DNA of 36,657 bases. Source: Lachnospiraceae bacterium (GTDB lineage Bacteria; Bacillota; Clostridia; Lachnospirales; Lachnospiraceae). The position numbers and the translations under genes were made by a program. The notes under the pieces were generated by a model, which was not told the origin of the DNA, ran no database searches, and saw nothing but the letters and a program-made list of their open reading frames with translations. Positions 18,863 to 26,160 of the stretch are shown one piece after another. The stretch covers positions 1 through 36,657 of the forward strand of contig JAEEGQ010000119.1 of assembly GCA_016280395.1 (NCBI GenBank). Direction: 5' to 3'. The number at the start of each line of letters is the position of its first letter. The first letter of the stretch is position 1.

Positions 18863-18885
18863 CTCCTTAAGCAATACTTAAGGAG
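18863..18885 (+). promoter_or_regulatory. Hairpin that masks the transposase ribosome binding site
   Basis: CTCCTTAAG (18863-18871) pairs with CTTAAGGAG (18877-18885), loop CAATA. The right arm contains most of the Shine-Dalgarno AAGGAGG (18880-18886). Transcripts entering from outside would fold it shut, a known way for insertion sequences to keep transposase low. Confidence 0.6.
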
Positions 18886-18893
18886 GTTTTTTA

Positions 18894-20273
18894 TTGAATG
18901 ACGAGCGAACGCCATTGATGATCCTTGAAGATATTGTCGATGATACAGCTTCTCACATTTCTGATTACACTAAGTCAGCAGGTGATTTTACACGTAATCG
19001 CAAACTCAATGCGGCTACGACTATTAAAGTTACCCTAAACATGGAAGGTCAGTCTCTCAACACAGAGATGATACATGCATTCCCCGATATGGATATACGT
19101 ATGACCGCCTCTGCCTACGAACAGCAGAAAGCGAAGCTGACACCAGAGTTGTTTATACATTTGCTTAACATGTATAATAACACTCTGTACAAGCGTAATC
19201 TGTATAATGGAAAGTACGAGCTATACGCTACTGATGGCTCTGATTTTAATTTGCCGTATCAGAGTAAGTCTAAATATGCTTGTAAGATCCCTACAGGAAG
19301 GCCGCGTAACGATGGAGAACCATTAAAACCGTTCAGTCAGTTACATGGGAATATACTCTTTAACATTACAGATCGGATATTTCAAGATATTGTTATTCAA
19401 ACAAAATCACAGGCTGATGAACGAACTGCTGCTATCGAGATGTATAAACGATTAAATCCTAAGCATCCGTATATTGTGATGATGGACAGAGGTTATGATG
19501 GATTCAATATGATTGAACATTGTAACCGTCTTAATGGTAACGGGTACTATGTTATTCGTACTAAAGTAGGCGACGGCGGAATTAAAGAAATCGCAAACCT
19601 GCCCGATAAAGAGTGCGATGTCGATATGGAATTCATGGTAACCACATCCAATAGATATTACATTAAGAACAAGGATACCGAAAATATCCATCTGATAAAT
19701 GCTCCGAAGAATATCCATAAGAAATATCTGTCTCCGAACACAAGATATCAGCGTTGGGATTTCAAGCAGTTCGAGAAGATAAAGTGCCGTGTGGTGAAAT
19801 TTCAGATAAATGAACCCGAATCGGGCAAGCAGGTTTGGGAAGTCCTGATTACAAACCTTAACAGATTTGAGTTCCCTGCAAAGAAAATGAAAGAGCTATA
19901 TCACATCAGATGGGACATAGAAACCTCTTTCCGTGAGCTGAAATACGCTCTCGGAGCAGTACAGTTCCACAGCCGTAAAGATGATTTCGTAGAAATGGAA
20001 CTTATTGCACATCTTATCATGTTCAATGTAGTCAGTAGAACGATAAACGCTGTATCTGTACCGCAATCAGTGCAAAAGAAATACAAGTATGTTCTGTCAT
20101 TCAAGGACGCTGTAACGATTGTAAGAAAGTATTTCAGGTTACACGCCCACGAACCGCCCGACAGGATATATGCCGAATTATTAGGCTATACAAGACCCGT
20201 CGTAAGTGGACGTGCAGATAAGCGTAATATGAAACCCAAATCAGCAGTATGGTTCGTATATCGTGTCGCTTAA
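18894..20273 (+). CDS. IS4-family DDE transposase
   Basis: Cuts and joins the transposon ends; 459 residues. The RNase-H-like catalytic core shows the first Asp in YATDGSDFNLP (about residue 116), the second in MMDRGYDGFN (about 198), and the Glu in the IS4 signature YHIRWDIETSFRELKYALG (about 336-354), which is the Y(2)R(3)E(6)K pattern. A beta-strand-rich insertion lies between the second Asp and the Glu, as expected for IS4. TTG at 18894 is used as start: GGAGG ends 7 bases upstream, while the nearby ATG at 18898 is out of frame. The frame is intact with no stops, so the enzyme may be active. Its reading direction is opposite to the passenger KilA-N operon. Confidence 0.93.
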   Translation: MNDERTPLMILEDIVDDTASHISDYTKSAGDFTRNRKLNAATTIKVTLNMEGQSLNTEMIHAFPDMDIRMTASAYEQQKAKLTPELFIHLLNMYNNTLYKRNLYNGKYELYATDGSDFNLPYQSKSKYACKIPTGRPRNDGEPLKPFSQLHGNILFNITDRIFQDIVIQTKSQADERTAAIEMYKRLNPKHPYIVMMDRGYDGFNMIEHCNRLNGNGYYVIRTKVGDGGIKEIANLPDKECDVDMEFMVTTSNRYYIKNKDTENIHLINAPKNIHKKYLSPNTRYQRWDFKQFEKIKCRVVKFQINEPESGKQVWEVLITNLNRFEFPAKKMKELYHIRWDIETSFRELKYALGAVQFHSRKDDFVEMELIAHLIMFNVVSRTINAVSVPQSVQKKYKYVLSFKDAVTIVRKYFRLHAHEPPDRIYAELLGYTRPVVSGRADKRNMKPKSAVWFVYRVA

Positions 20274-20354
20274 ATTTCCACAACTGAATAATCCTTATTT
20301 TAGGTCGGCTGAATAAATCCGACTCTAAAACTACGCTCTGATATAGCAAAATAA

Positions 20355-20402
20355 AAAGACCTACCAAACAGATTTCTCTGCTGATAGATCTTTGTTTGTT
20401 TT
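20355..20402 (+). terminator. Probable terminator after the transposase
   Basis: AAAGA-C-CTA-C-CA (20355-20366) pairs with TG-A-TAG-A-TCTTT (20382-20393) with two mismatches, followed by GTTTGTTTTTA. The remainder of 20274-20471 is AT-rich transposon end sequence with another small dyad (GTCGG/CCGAC near 20304-20330) and no gene that I can see. Confidence 0.5.
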
Positions 20403-20471
20403 TATCGCCCTTAACTGAATAGAGTTTCGGGATTTCAATGCCGATTACGGTAGTCAAGATATTGGAACAGT

Positions 20472-20489
20472 CTTAACTAATTAGCATTG
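20472..20489 (-). repeat. Right terminal inverted repeat
   Basis: Reads CAATGCTAATTAGTTAAG on the minus strand, matching the left end at 16 of 18 positions. Confidence 0.82.
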
Positions 20490-20508
20490 GGCTTTCCCGG
20501 GCCCCTTT
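20490..20508 (-). other. Right target duplication and proximal half of the split terminator
   Basis: 20490-20499 is GGCTTTCCCG, the second target copy. On the minus strand the region reads AAAGGGGCC then the target copy, forming the first arm of the terminator whose second arm is at 16367-16389. The zinc-ribbon gene stops 15 bases before it. Confidence 0.78.
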
Positions 20509-20522
20509 GCCTTAAAAACTGA

Positions 20523-22208
20523 TCATTCTTCGGTCTTTACCTTCAGGTTTTTAGCCCTGTAACCGCTCAGAACATAGAGATCTACGAAATCGTCATCCTT
20601 TGCGTTTACCTTGTAGGCTACGTTATAGCCGCCGCTGGTATCATCGACGTCTACGCATTCTTTAAGCACCTTTCTGTTCTTTGAGCCGTTCTTGGTGCCA
20701 TAAAGCACATCCGGATCGCCGTTAGTATGATCCTTGAAATAATAAAGGGTGTTCGTTATGTAATCATACTCTTCGACATCTGCGTCATCAGCGATCTTCT
20801 TAGGCTTCGACGAACCCTTTACAAAGTAAAGTTCATCATCATCCGTTACGAAGTAGAAGCTCTTAAGATCTGTGGAAGGATATATGTCCACAACATCATA
20901 ATCTTCTGTATTGCATACAGTCTTTACTCTTTCGGGATTCTTTACATTCGGGATAAGATATATTGCATCACCTTTTTCGTACAGAATCGATCTGCCGTCA
21001 AACGAATAGTAGGAACCGCGGATATTTTCCTCGTTGAGTACCTTTACGGCTTCCTTGTTGCTCTTGATATACCAGTTTGTCGAGCCGACCTTAACGATTC
21101 CGCCCTTTAATGTCCTGACATTAAAGTACATTGCAGAAATGTTGTTTGACGAACCTACTCTGTTGAACGGGCAGTCAAACATTGCATAGCTGATCGAACC
21201 TTTGCCGATGGTTGCTGTCTTGTTGCCTTTGATCGCAAGGAATGCCTTTTCACCGTCTGAGAAGATTACCTGTGTGAAATCCCTGTTAAACATAAACAGG
21301 TTTGTCTGTATGTTCTTCTGGATAACGGTCTTCTCGGAATTGCCTTTCTTTAAGCAGAAATTATACTCATCATCCTTTCTGTCAAAGAAGTAGATGAATC
21401 TGCCGTTGTCCGAAACAGCGATGGGTGTCGATCCTTTACCGAGGCTTACTTTGTTCTTGAGGTTCTTTGCACAGAACGCAGCCCTGTCATCGGTATTTTC
21501 GACATAGCAGATATGTTTGCCGTTGTTTGAGATAACGAATCCCGAACGGACATTCTTTGCAACTTTTTCCGTCTTTTTGGATTTTACATTGTAAACATAA
21601 AGCTCGTACTCGTTGTCATCGTTGAGCTTTGCATATGCAACGGCATTGCCGCTTGCGGAGATCACAAATCCCGTTCCGTCCTCTGCAAACTTCTGAAGGC
21701 CCTTGATAGTCAGTACATAAGAGTTCTTATCGTTATCCACAACGACTTTCACAACACCATTATAGGTTGTGACGGCTTCGTTTAACTTCATGTCGCCGGA
21801 ACCGATCTTTTTGGATTTTCCATAGCCGTTATACACATAATATGCATCAGCGGCTCCGTCGTAAACCATATCGATCGCGCCAAGCTCTACCTTCTTGCCC
21901 TTTTTCCCGCCTGCGATGGCACAGATTATCGCAATTATCGCGATAAGTACCACTGCGCAGCATGCGCCGAGGATGATCTTTGATTTACCTGTAAGCCCCT
22001 TTAATCTTTCAAGGAAAGCGTTGGGCTTCTTGGGCTGTCCGGCTGCTGCCTGAGCAGGCTCTGTTGCAGGTGTGGGTTCATTTGCAGGTTCTGCCTTAAC
22101 GGGCTCTGCCTGCTGCGTATTTGCCGCTTCTTCAAGCGGAGCGCCGCAGTTTGTGCAGAAAGCAGCATCGTTAGGGAACTCTGCACCGCATTTACTACAT
22201 TTCTTCAT
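20523..22208 (-). CDS. Zinc-ribbon membrane protein with beta-propeller-like outer domain
   Basis: A 561-residue protein of unknown function. It opens with a zinc ribbon (CSKC at 4-7 and CTNC at 18-21), then a Glu/Pro/Ala-rich linker to about 60, a transmembrane helix (IILGACCAVVLIAIIAIICAI, about 75-96, split here as IILGACCAVVLIAII and AIICAI), and a large region of short repeated beta units. Repeats show patterns such as GFVISxxGxxxxY, AVSDNGRFIYFFD, YYSFDGRSILYEK and YPSTDLKSFYFVTDDDELYF, like TolB/WD40-type propeller blades. The zinc ribbon would be inside the cell and the propeller outside. Good ribosome binding site (GGGAGGAAG). It has lost its own terminator to the transposon, so its transcripts may run antisense into the transposase. 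Confidence 0.75.
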   Translation of the reverse strand: MKKCSKCGAEFPNDAAFCTNCGAPLEEAANTQQAEPVKAEPANEPTPATEPAQAAAGQPKKPNAFLERLKGLTGKSKIILGACCAVVLIAIIAIICAIAGGKKGKKVELGAIDMVYDGAADAYYVYNGYGKSKKIGSGDMKLNEAVTTYNGVVKVVVDNDKNSYVLTIKGLQKFAEDGTGFVISASGNAVAYAKLNDDNEYELYVYNVKSKKTEKVAKNVRSGFVISNNGKHICYVENTDDRAAFCAKNLKNKVSLGKGSTPIAVSDNGRFIYFFDRKDDEYNFCLKKGNSEKTVIQKNIQTNLFMFNRDFTQVIFSDGEKAFLAIKGNKTATIGKGSISYAMFDCPFNRVGSSNNISAMYFNVRTLKGGIVKVGSTNWYIKSNKEAVKVLNEENIRGSYYSFDGRSILYEKGDAIYLIPNVKNPERVKTVCNTEDYDVVDIYPSTDLKSFYFVTDDDELYFVKGSSKPKKIADDADVEEYDYITNTLYYFKDHTNGDPDVLYGTKNGSKNRKVLKECVDVDDTSGGYNVAYKVNAKDDDFVDLYVLSGYRAKNLKVKTEE

Positions 22209-22223
22209 AAGCTTCCTCCCATA

Positions 22224-22238
22224 CGGATCTGTGATCCG
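22224..22238. promoter_or_regulatory. Dyad in the leader of the zinc-ribbon gene
   Basis: CGGATC-TGT-GATCCG, a perfect 6-bp inverted repeat 15 bases upstream of the start codon, next to the ribosome binding site. It could be an operator or a small hairpin. Confidence 0.35.
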
Positions 22239-22256
22239 CTATGTATTTACTGAATA

Positions 22257-22285
22257 ATAATACCAAAAGCGTCGGATAAATACAA
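22257..22285 (-). promoter_or_regulatory. Promoter of the zinc-ribbon gene
   Basis: On the minus strand TTGTAT (22285-22280), 17-base spacer, TATTAT (22262-22257), preceded by TGG (extended -10). It begins 4 bases after the ileS stop; no terminator separates it from ileS. Confidence 0.55.
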
Positions 22286-22288
22286 GTA

Positions 22289-25200
22289 TCAAACCTTCTT
22301 TACTCCAAGGAATACATCTTCACCGTTAAGGTTCCATTCCTTACCCGAAACAGAGGCATCGCCCTTTGCATATTCAAAGCCGTTTGCAAGCACGATGCGG
22401 CCGATCTCGGATTCGTTGCGTTTAACGATATCCTCGATAGTCTTGTTGTCGGAAACGTAAACGGTGATGTGGTCTGTTACCTCGAAATCTGCATCCTTAC
22501 GCATGGTCTGGACTTTACTGATGATCTCGCGGACATAGCCCTCTTCGATAAGCTCCGGAGTAAGGTTTAAGTCTATCGCAACGGTGATGCCGTAATCGGA
22601 ATCCGAAACAAAGCCTTCCTTCTGGGCTGTCTCGATAAGAAGGTCTTCCTTGTCGATGGACTCGGTAACCCCGTCGAGCGTCACCTTAAGGGCGCCTGTT
22701 GCGTTAACTTCATCCATGGCGGCATTGCCGTCGATCCCTGCAAGAAGCTCCTTCAATGCGCCTATCTGCTTTCCGAAGCGCTTTCCGAGGGTCTTTAACA
22801 CAGGCTTGAAGGAATATGTGGTAAGGTTGCGCATATCCTCCGCAAACTCTACCTTCTTGACATTAAGCTCGTCCTCTATGATCTTTACATAGAACTCCGA
22901 AAGCGTTTTGTCTGCCTTGACATACATTGAGGATACGGGCTGGCGCTGCTTGATGTTCGAAGCATTTCTGCAGGCGCGTCCAAGCACTACGATATCGAGA
23001 ACCTCCTCCATGTTGGCTTCAAGCTCCGCATCGACAAACTCTGCATGATACTCGGGGAAATCGCACAGATGCACGCTTTCCGGCGCATTCTTGTCTATGC
23101 TGCACACAAGATTCCTGTAGATACTCTCTGCCATGAACGGAACCATGGGCGCTGCGGCCTTTGCAACGGTAACAAGCGCTGTATAAAGCGTCATGTAAGC
23201 GTTGATCTTGTCCTGCTCCATGCCCTTTGCCCAGAAGCGCTCGCGTCCGCGGCGTACATACCAGTTGCTCATTTCGTCAACAAAATCGCTTAAAGCGCGG
23301 GCCGTCTCGGGGATCTTATAATCGTTAAGGTTCTCGTCAACGGTCTTTACAAGCGTGTTGAGCTTTGAAAGGAGCCACTTGTCCATTACGGGGAGCTTGT
23401 CATATTCAAGTGTATATTTTGTCGCATCAAAATTGTCGATGTTGGCGTAAAGCGTGAAGAATGCGTAGGTGTTCCATAGGGTTCCCATGAACTTGCGCTG
23501 TCCTTCCTGAACGGCCTTGCCGTGGAAACGGTTCGGAAGCCAGGGTGCGCTGTTGATGTAGAAATACCAGCGGATCGCATCTGCGCCGTATTCGTTAAGG
23601 GCTTCGAAAGGATCTACCGCATTCCCCTTGGATTTACTCATCTTCTCGCCGTTTTCGTCAAGCACAAGGCCAAGAACGATGACATTCTCGTAAGGCGCCT
23701 TGTTAAAGAGCAGCGTGCTTTCTGCCATAAGCGAGTAGAACCAGCCTCTCGTCTGGTCAACGGCCTCCGAGATAAATGCTGCGGGGAACTGCTTTTCAAA
23801 CAGCTCTTGGTTCTCGAAAGGATAGTGGTGCTGCGCGAAAGGCATTGCGCCCGAGTCGAACCAGCAGTCTATAACCTCCGGAACGCGCTTCATCACCTTG
23901 CCGCATTCGGGGCAGGTGCAGGTTATCGCATCGATATACGGGCGGTGGAGCTCCACTGTCTTTGCCTCGGGGTTGCCGCTAAGCTTCTCGAGCTGTTCGC
24001 GTGAGCCGATTGCTTCCTGATGGCCGCAGCCCTCGCACTCCCAGATATTAAGGGGAGTTCCCCAGTATCTGTTACGGGAGATGCCCCAGTCCTGAATGTT
24101 CTCAAGCCAGTTTCCGAAACGTCCCTCGCCTATTGACGGCGGGATCCAGTTAACGGTCTTGTTGTTTGCCACAAGCTCGTCACGAACGGCGGTCATCTTA
24201 ATGAACCAGGATTCCCTTGCGTAATAGAGCAGGGGTGTGCTGCAGCGCCAGCAGTGCGGATAATCGTGCTCGACCTTCGGAGCGGAGAAAAGAAGCTTCC
24301 TTGCGGAAAGTTCCTTTAACACTTCGGGATCGCAGCTGATCGCGCCCGCATCTATCTCCTTCTGGGTAGGCTTGCAGCGCATGCCCGCAAAAGGTGTCTC
24401 GGGCTTCATAACGCCGTGATCGTCTACCATCTGCACAAAAGGAGCATCATACTTCCTGCCGACTCTTGCGTCGTCTTCACCGAACGCAGGAGCGATATGT
24501 ACGATACCGGTACCGTCCTGCATCGTTACATAATCGTCGCAATATACGAAGAACGCCTTCTTGTGCTGCTTTTCAACAACATCCGCAGCACATTGGTACA
24601 GTGGCTCGTATTCCTTGTATTCAAGGTCTTTACCCGTGCATTCCGAAAGGATCTCGTAGGCAGGGGTGCCTTCGGGGCGCTCGATAGCTGAAAGAACAGT
24701 GTCAAGCAGCGCCTTTGCCATAACGTAGGTATAGCCGTCGGCCGCCTTTACGCGGGCGTAGGTCTCTTCGGGGTTCACGCAGAGCGCGATGTTTGAAGCA
24801 AGGGTCCAGGGAGTCGTTGTCCATGCAAGGAAATACGCATCCTCGCCCTTTATCTTGAAGCGGACAACAGCTGTGCGCTCTTTTAATGTCTTATAGCCCT
24901 GTGCGACCTCGTGTGAAGAAAGCGGGGTGCCGCAGCGGGGACAGTAGGGAACGATCTTGAAGCCCTTGTAGAGGAGCTTCTTGTCCCATATCTCTTTAAG
25001 AGCCCACCACTCGGACTCGATATAATCGTCATGATATGTAACATAAGGGTTGTCCATATCGGCCCAGAAGCCGACCGTACCGGAGAAATCCTCCCACATC
25101 CCTTTGTATTTCCATACGGATTCCTTACACTTTGTTATGAAGGGATCGAGGCCGTAAGCTTCGATCTGGTCCTTTCCGTCGATGCCGAGGAGCTTCTCCA

Positions 25201-25486
25201 CCTCAAGCTCTACAGGAAGGCCGTGGGTATCCCAGCCTGCCTTACGGGGAACCATGTAGCCTTTCATGGTCCTGTAACGCGGGATCATATCCTTGATGAC
25301 ACGCGTAAGAACGTGACCGATATGCGGCTTTCCGTTAGCCGTGGGCGGCCCGTCATAGAAGGTGTAAGTAGGGCAGCCTTCCCTCTGTTTTATGGATTTG
25401 CGGAAGATGTCGTTCTCTTTCCAGAACTCGAGCACCTCACGCTCACGATCTTTGAAATTCATATCGGTTGATACTTTTTCGTACAT
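22289..25486 (-). CDS. ileS: Isoleucyl-tRNA synthetase, long (type 2) form
   Basis: Charges tRNA-Ile; 1065 residues. The class I signature HIGH is at 55-58 (GKPHIGHV) and KMSKS at 615-619 (GEKMSKSKGN). The editing domain lies between, with FLAWTTTPWTLASN and GTGIVHIAPAFGEDD. Cysteine pairs PYCPRCG, WECEGCG and CTCPECG suggest zinc sites in the insertions. The early RKAGWDTHGLPVELEVEK and the C-terminal extension after about 850 (NIKQRQPVSSMYVKAD, EGYVREIISKVQTMRKDADF) fit the eukaryote-like IleS2 group, which tends to be less sensitive to mupirocin. AGAGG lies 8 bases before the ATG; a second ATG eight codons in is possible. The leader is only about 25 bases, so no T-box controls it. Confidence 0.97.
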   Translation of the reverse strand: MYEKVSTDMNFKDREREVLEFWKENDIFRKSIKQREGCPTYTFYDGPPTANGKPHIGHVLTRVIKDMIPRYRTMKGYMVPRKAGWDTHGLPVELEVEKLLGIDGKDQIEAYGLDPFITKCKESVWKYKGMWEDFSGTVGFWADMDNPYVTYHDDYIESEWWALKEIWDKKLLYKGFKIVPYCPRCGTPLSSHEVAQGYKTLKERTAVVRFKIKGEDAYFLAWTTTPWTLASNIALCVNPEETYARVKAADGYTYVMAKALLDTVLSAIERPEGTPAYEILSECTGKDLEYKEYEPLYQCAADVVEKQHKKAFFVYCDDYVTMQDGTGIVHIAPAFGEDDARVGRKYDAPFVQMVDDHGVMKPETPFAGMRCKPTQKEIDAGAISCDPEVLKELSARKLLFSAPKVEHDYPHCWRCSTPLLYYARESWFIKMTAVRDELVANNKTVNWIPPSIGEGRFGNWLENIQDWGISRNRYWGTPLNIWECEGCGHQEAIGSREQLEKLSGNPEAKTVELHRPYIDAITCTCPECGKVMKRVPEVIDCWFDSGAMPFAQHHYPFENQELFEKQFPAAFISEAVDQTRGWFYSLMAESTLLFNKAPYENVIVLGLVLDENGEKMSKSKGNAVDPFEALNEYGADAIRWYFYINSAPWLPNRFHGKAVQEGQRKFMGTLWNTYAFFTLYANIDNFDATKYTLEYDKLPVMDKWLLSKLNTLVKTVDENLNDYKIPETARALSDFVDEMSNWYVRRGRERFWAKGMEQDKINAYMTLYTALVTVAKAAAPMVPFMAESIYRNLVCSIDKNAPESVHLCDFPEYHAEFVDAELEANMEEVLDIVVLGRACRNASNIKQRQPVSSMYVKADKTLSEFYVKIIEDELNVKKVEFAEDMRNLTTYSFKPVLKTLGKRFGKQIGALKELLAGIDGNAAMDEVNATGALKVTLDGVTESIDKEDLLIETAQKEGFVSDSDYGITVAIDLNLTPELIEEGYVREIISKVQTMRKDADFEVTDHITVYVSDNKTIEDIVKRNESEIGRIVLANGFEYAKGDASVSGKEWNLNGEDVFLGVKKV

Positions 25487-25518
25487 TTCTTTACCCTCTT
25501 ATGTTTAAAGTTCTATCT

Positions 25519-25548
25519 ATTTTAACCAAAAAGCAGCAAAAATGTCAA
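25519..25548 (-). promoter_or_regulatory. Promoter of ileS
   Basis: On the minus strand consensus TTGACA (25548-25543), 18-base spacer, TAAAAT (25524-25519). Strong sigma-A type. Confidence 0.7.
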
Positions 25549-25564
25549 GAGAAATCGCAATATT

Positions 25565-25604
25565 AAACCGCCCCGAAAGCACATGCGGCTTCGCGGGGCG
25601 GTTT
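25565..25604 (-). terminator. Terminator of the REC-GGDEF-EAL/DUF5662 operon
   Basis: A perfect 10-bp stem AAACCGCCCC (25565-25574) with GGGGCGGTTT (25595-25604) and a partly paired interior. It follows the DUF5662 stop by a few bases. The minus-strand T-tract is short (TTTAATATT). Confidence 0.7.
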
Positions 25605-25608
25605 TGTT

Positions 25609-26148
25609 TCATCTCTTTTTCAGTATATGCCTGCGAATGTACGCAAAAGTGGCTTCCTCGCCTCTGTCACGCAGCATTATCAGCAGTTTTTCAAGCAGTT
25701 CCTTTGTGGAAGGATGCATCAGCCTGTATTCCTTGGATCTGTAGTAATACTCAAGAGGCATGGCATCCGTATACGCATCACCGTTATATATCCGGCTTGC
25801 CGCAACACGGTCACAGAACATCTCGCAGAAGTACTTCACCGGCATTGGCACGCCCACCATTTCTTTGTCCGGCCCGACATAATCGGTCCAGTACTCGATA
25901 TGATGGCGGTTACGGCCTTTATGATGCATCCACGCCGTGCTGAAGCCCTTTTCCTCGCGTTCTCCGCCGTTCGGGCTCTTTTTCCCGGTATAGTATTTTA
26001 TACCCGGCAAAAACTCCGTAGGGGAATACTTCGAAAGATCATGGGTAAGCCCCTGTCTGTAAAGCCCCAGCTTAAAGCAGTACTTTCTTACAAGTCTCCT
26101 GTGTTTCCCGACCGTATGCAGATGTCCGAGCAGATTCTTAAAGTTCAT
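25609..26148 (-). CDS. DUF5662 family protein
   Basis: A 179-residue cytosolic protein of the uncharacterised DUF5662 family, common in Clostridia. It is rich in conserved His and Asp: HTVGKHRRLVRKYCFKLGL near the start, GLTHDLSKYSPTEFLPGIKY, the ERE-G-AWMHHKGRNRHHIEYW segment at about 63-87, and VKYFCEMFCDRVAASRIYNG. The paired histidines and aspartates look like a metal site of the HD-domain type, but no activity is known to me. Its start lies 12 bases after the stop of the upstream c-di-GMP gene, with AAGGG 6 bases before the ATG overlapping that gap, so expression is tied to it. Confidence 0.85.
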   Translation of the reverse strand: MNFKNLLGHLHTVGKHRRLVRKYCFKLGLYRQGLTHDLSKYSPTEFLPGIKYYTGKKSPNGGEREEKGFSTAWMHHKGRNRHHIEYWTDYVGPDKEMVGVPMPVKYFCEMFCDRVAASRIYNGDAYTDAMPLEYYYRSKEYRLMHPSTKELLEKLLIMLRDRGEEATFAYIRRHILKKR

Positions 26149-26160
26149 ACCGTTCCCTTA

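Larger units (their letters stand above)
16390..20489 (+). mobile_element. 4,100-bp IS4-family transposon with passenger genes
   Basis: Ends are set by 18-bp terminal inverted repeats, 16390-16407 and 20472-20489 (16 of 18 identical), each directly abutting a copy of GGCTTTCCCG. The interior is visibly more AT-rich than the host genes on both sides. The element holds, from left, a bidirectional terminator, a 26-codon frame, an HTH gene, a KilA-N gene, a DprA-like fragment, an XRE regulator and the DDE transposase near the right end. No second copy of the terminal repeat was found between the passengers and the transposase, so the whole 4.1 kb appears to have moved as one unit. It disrupts no gene but splits a terminator. 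Confidence 0.82.
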
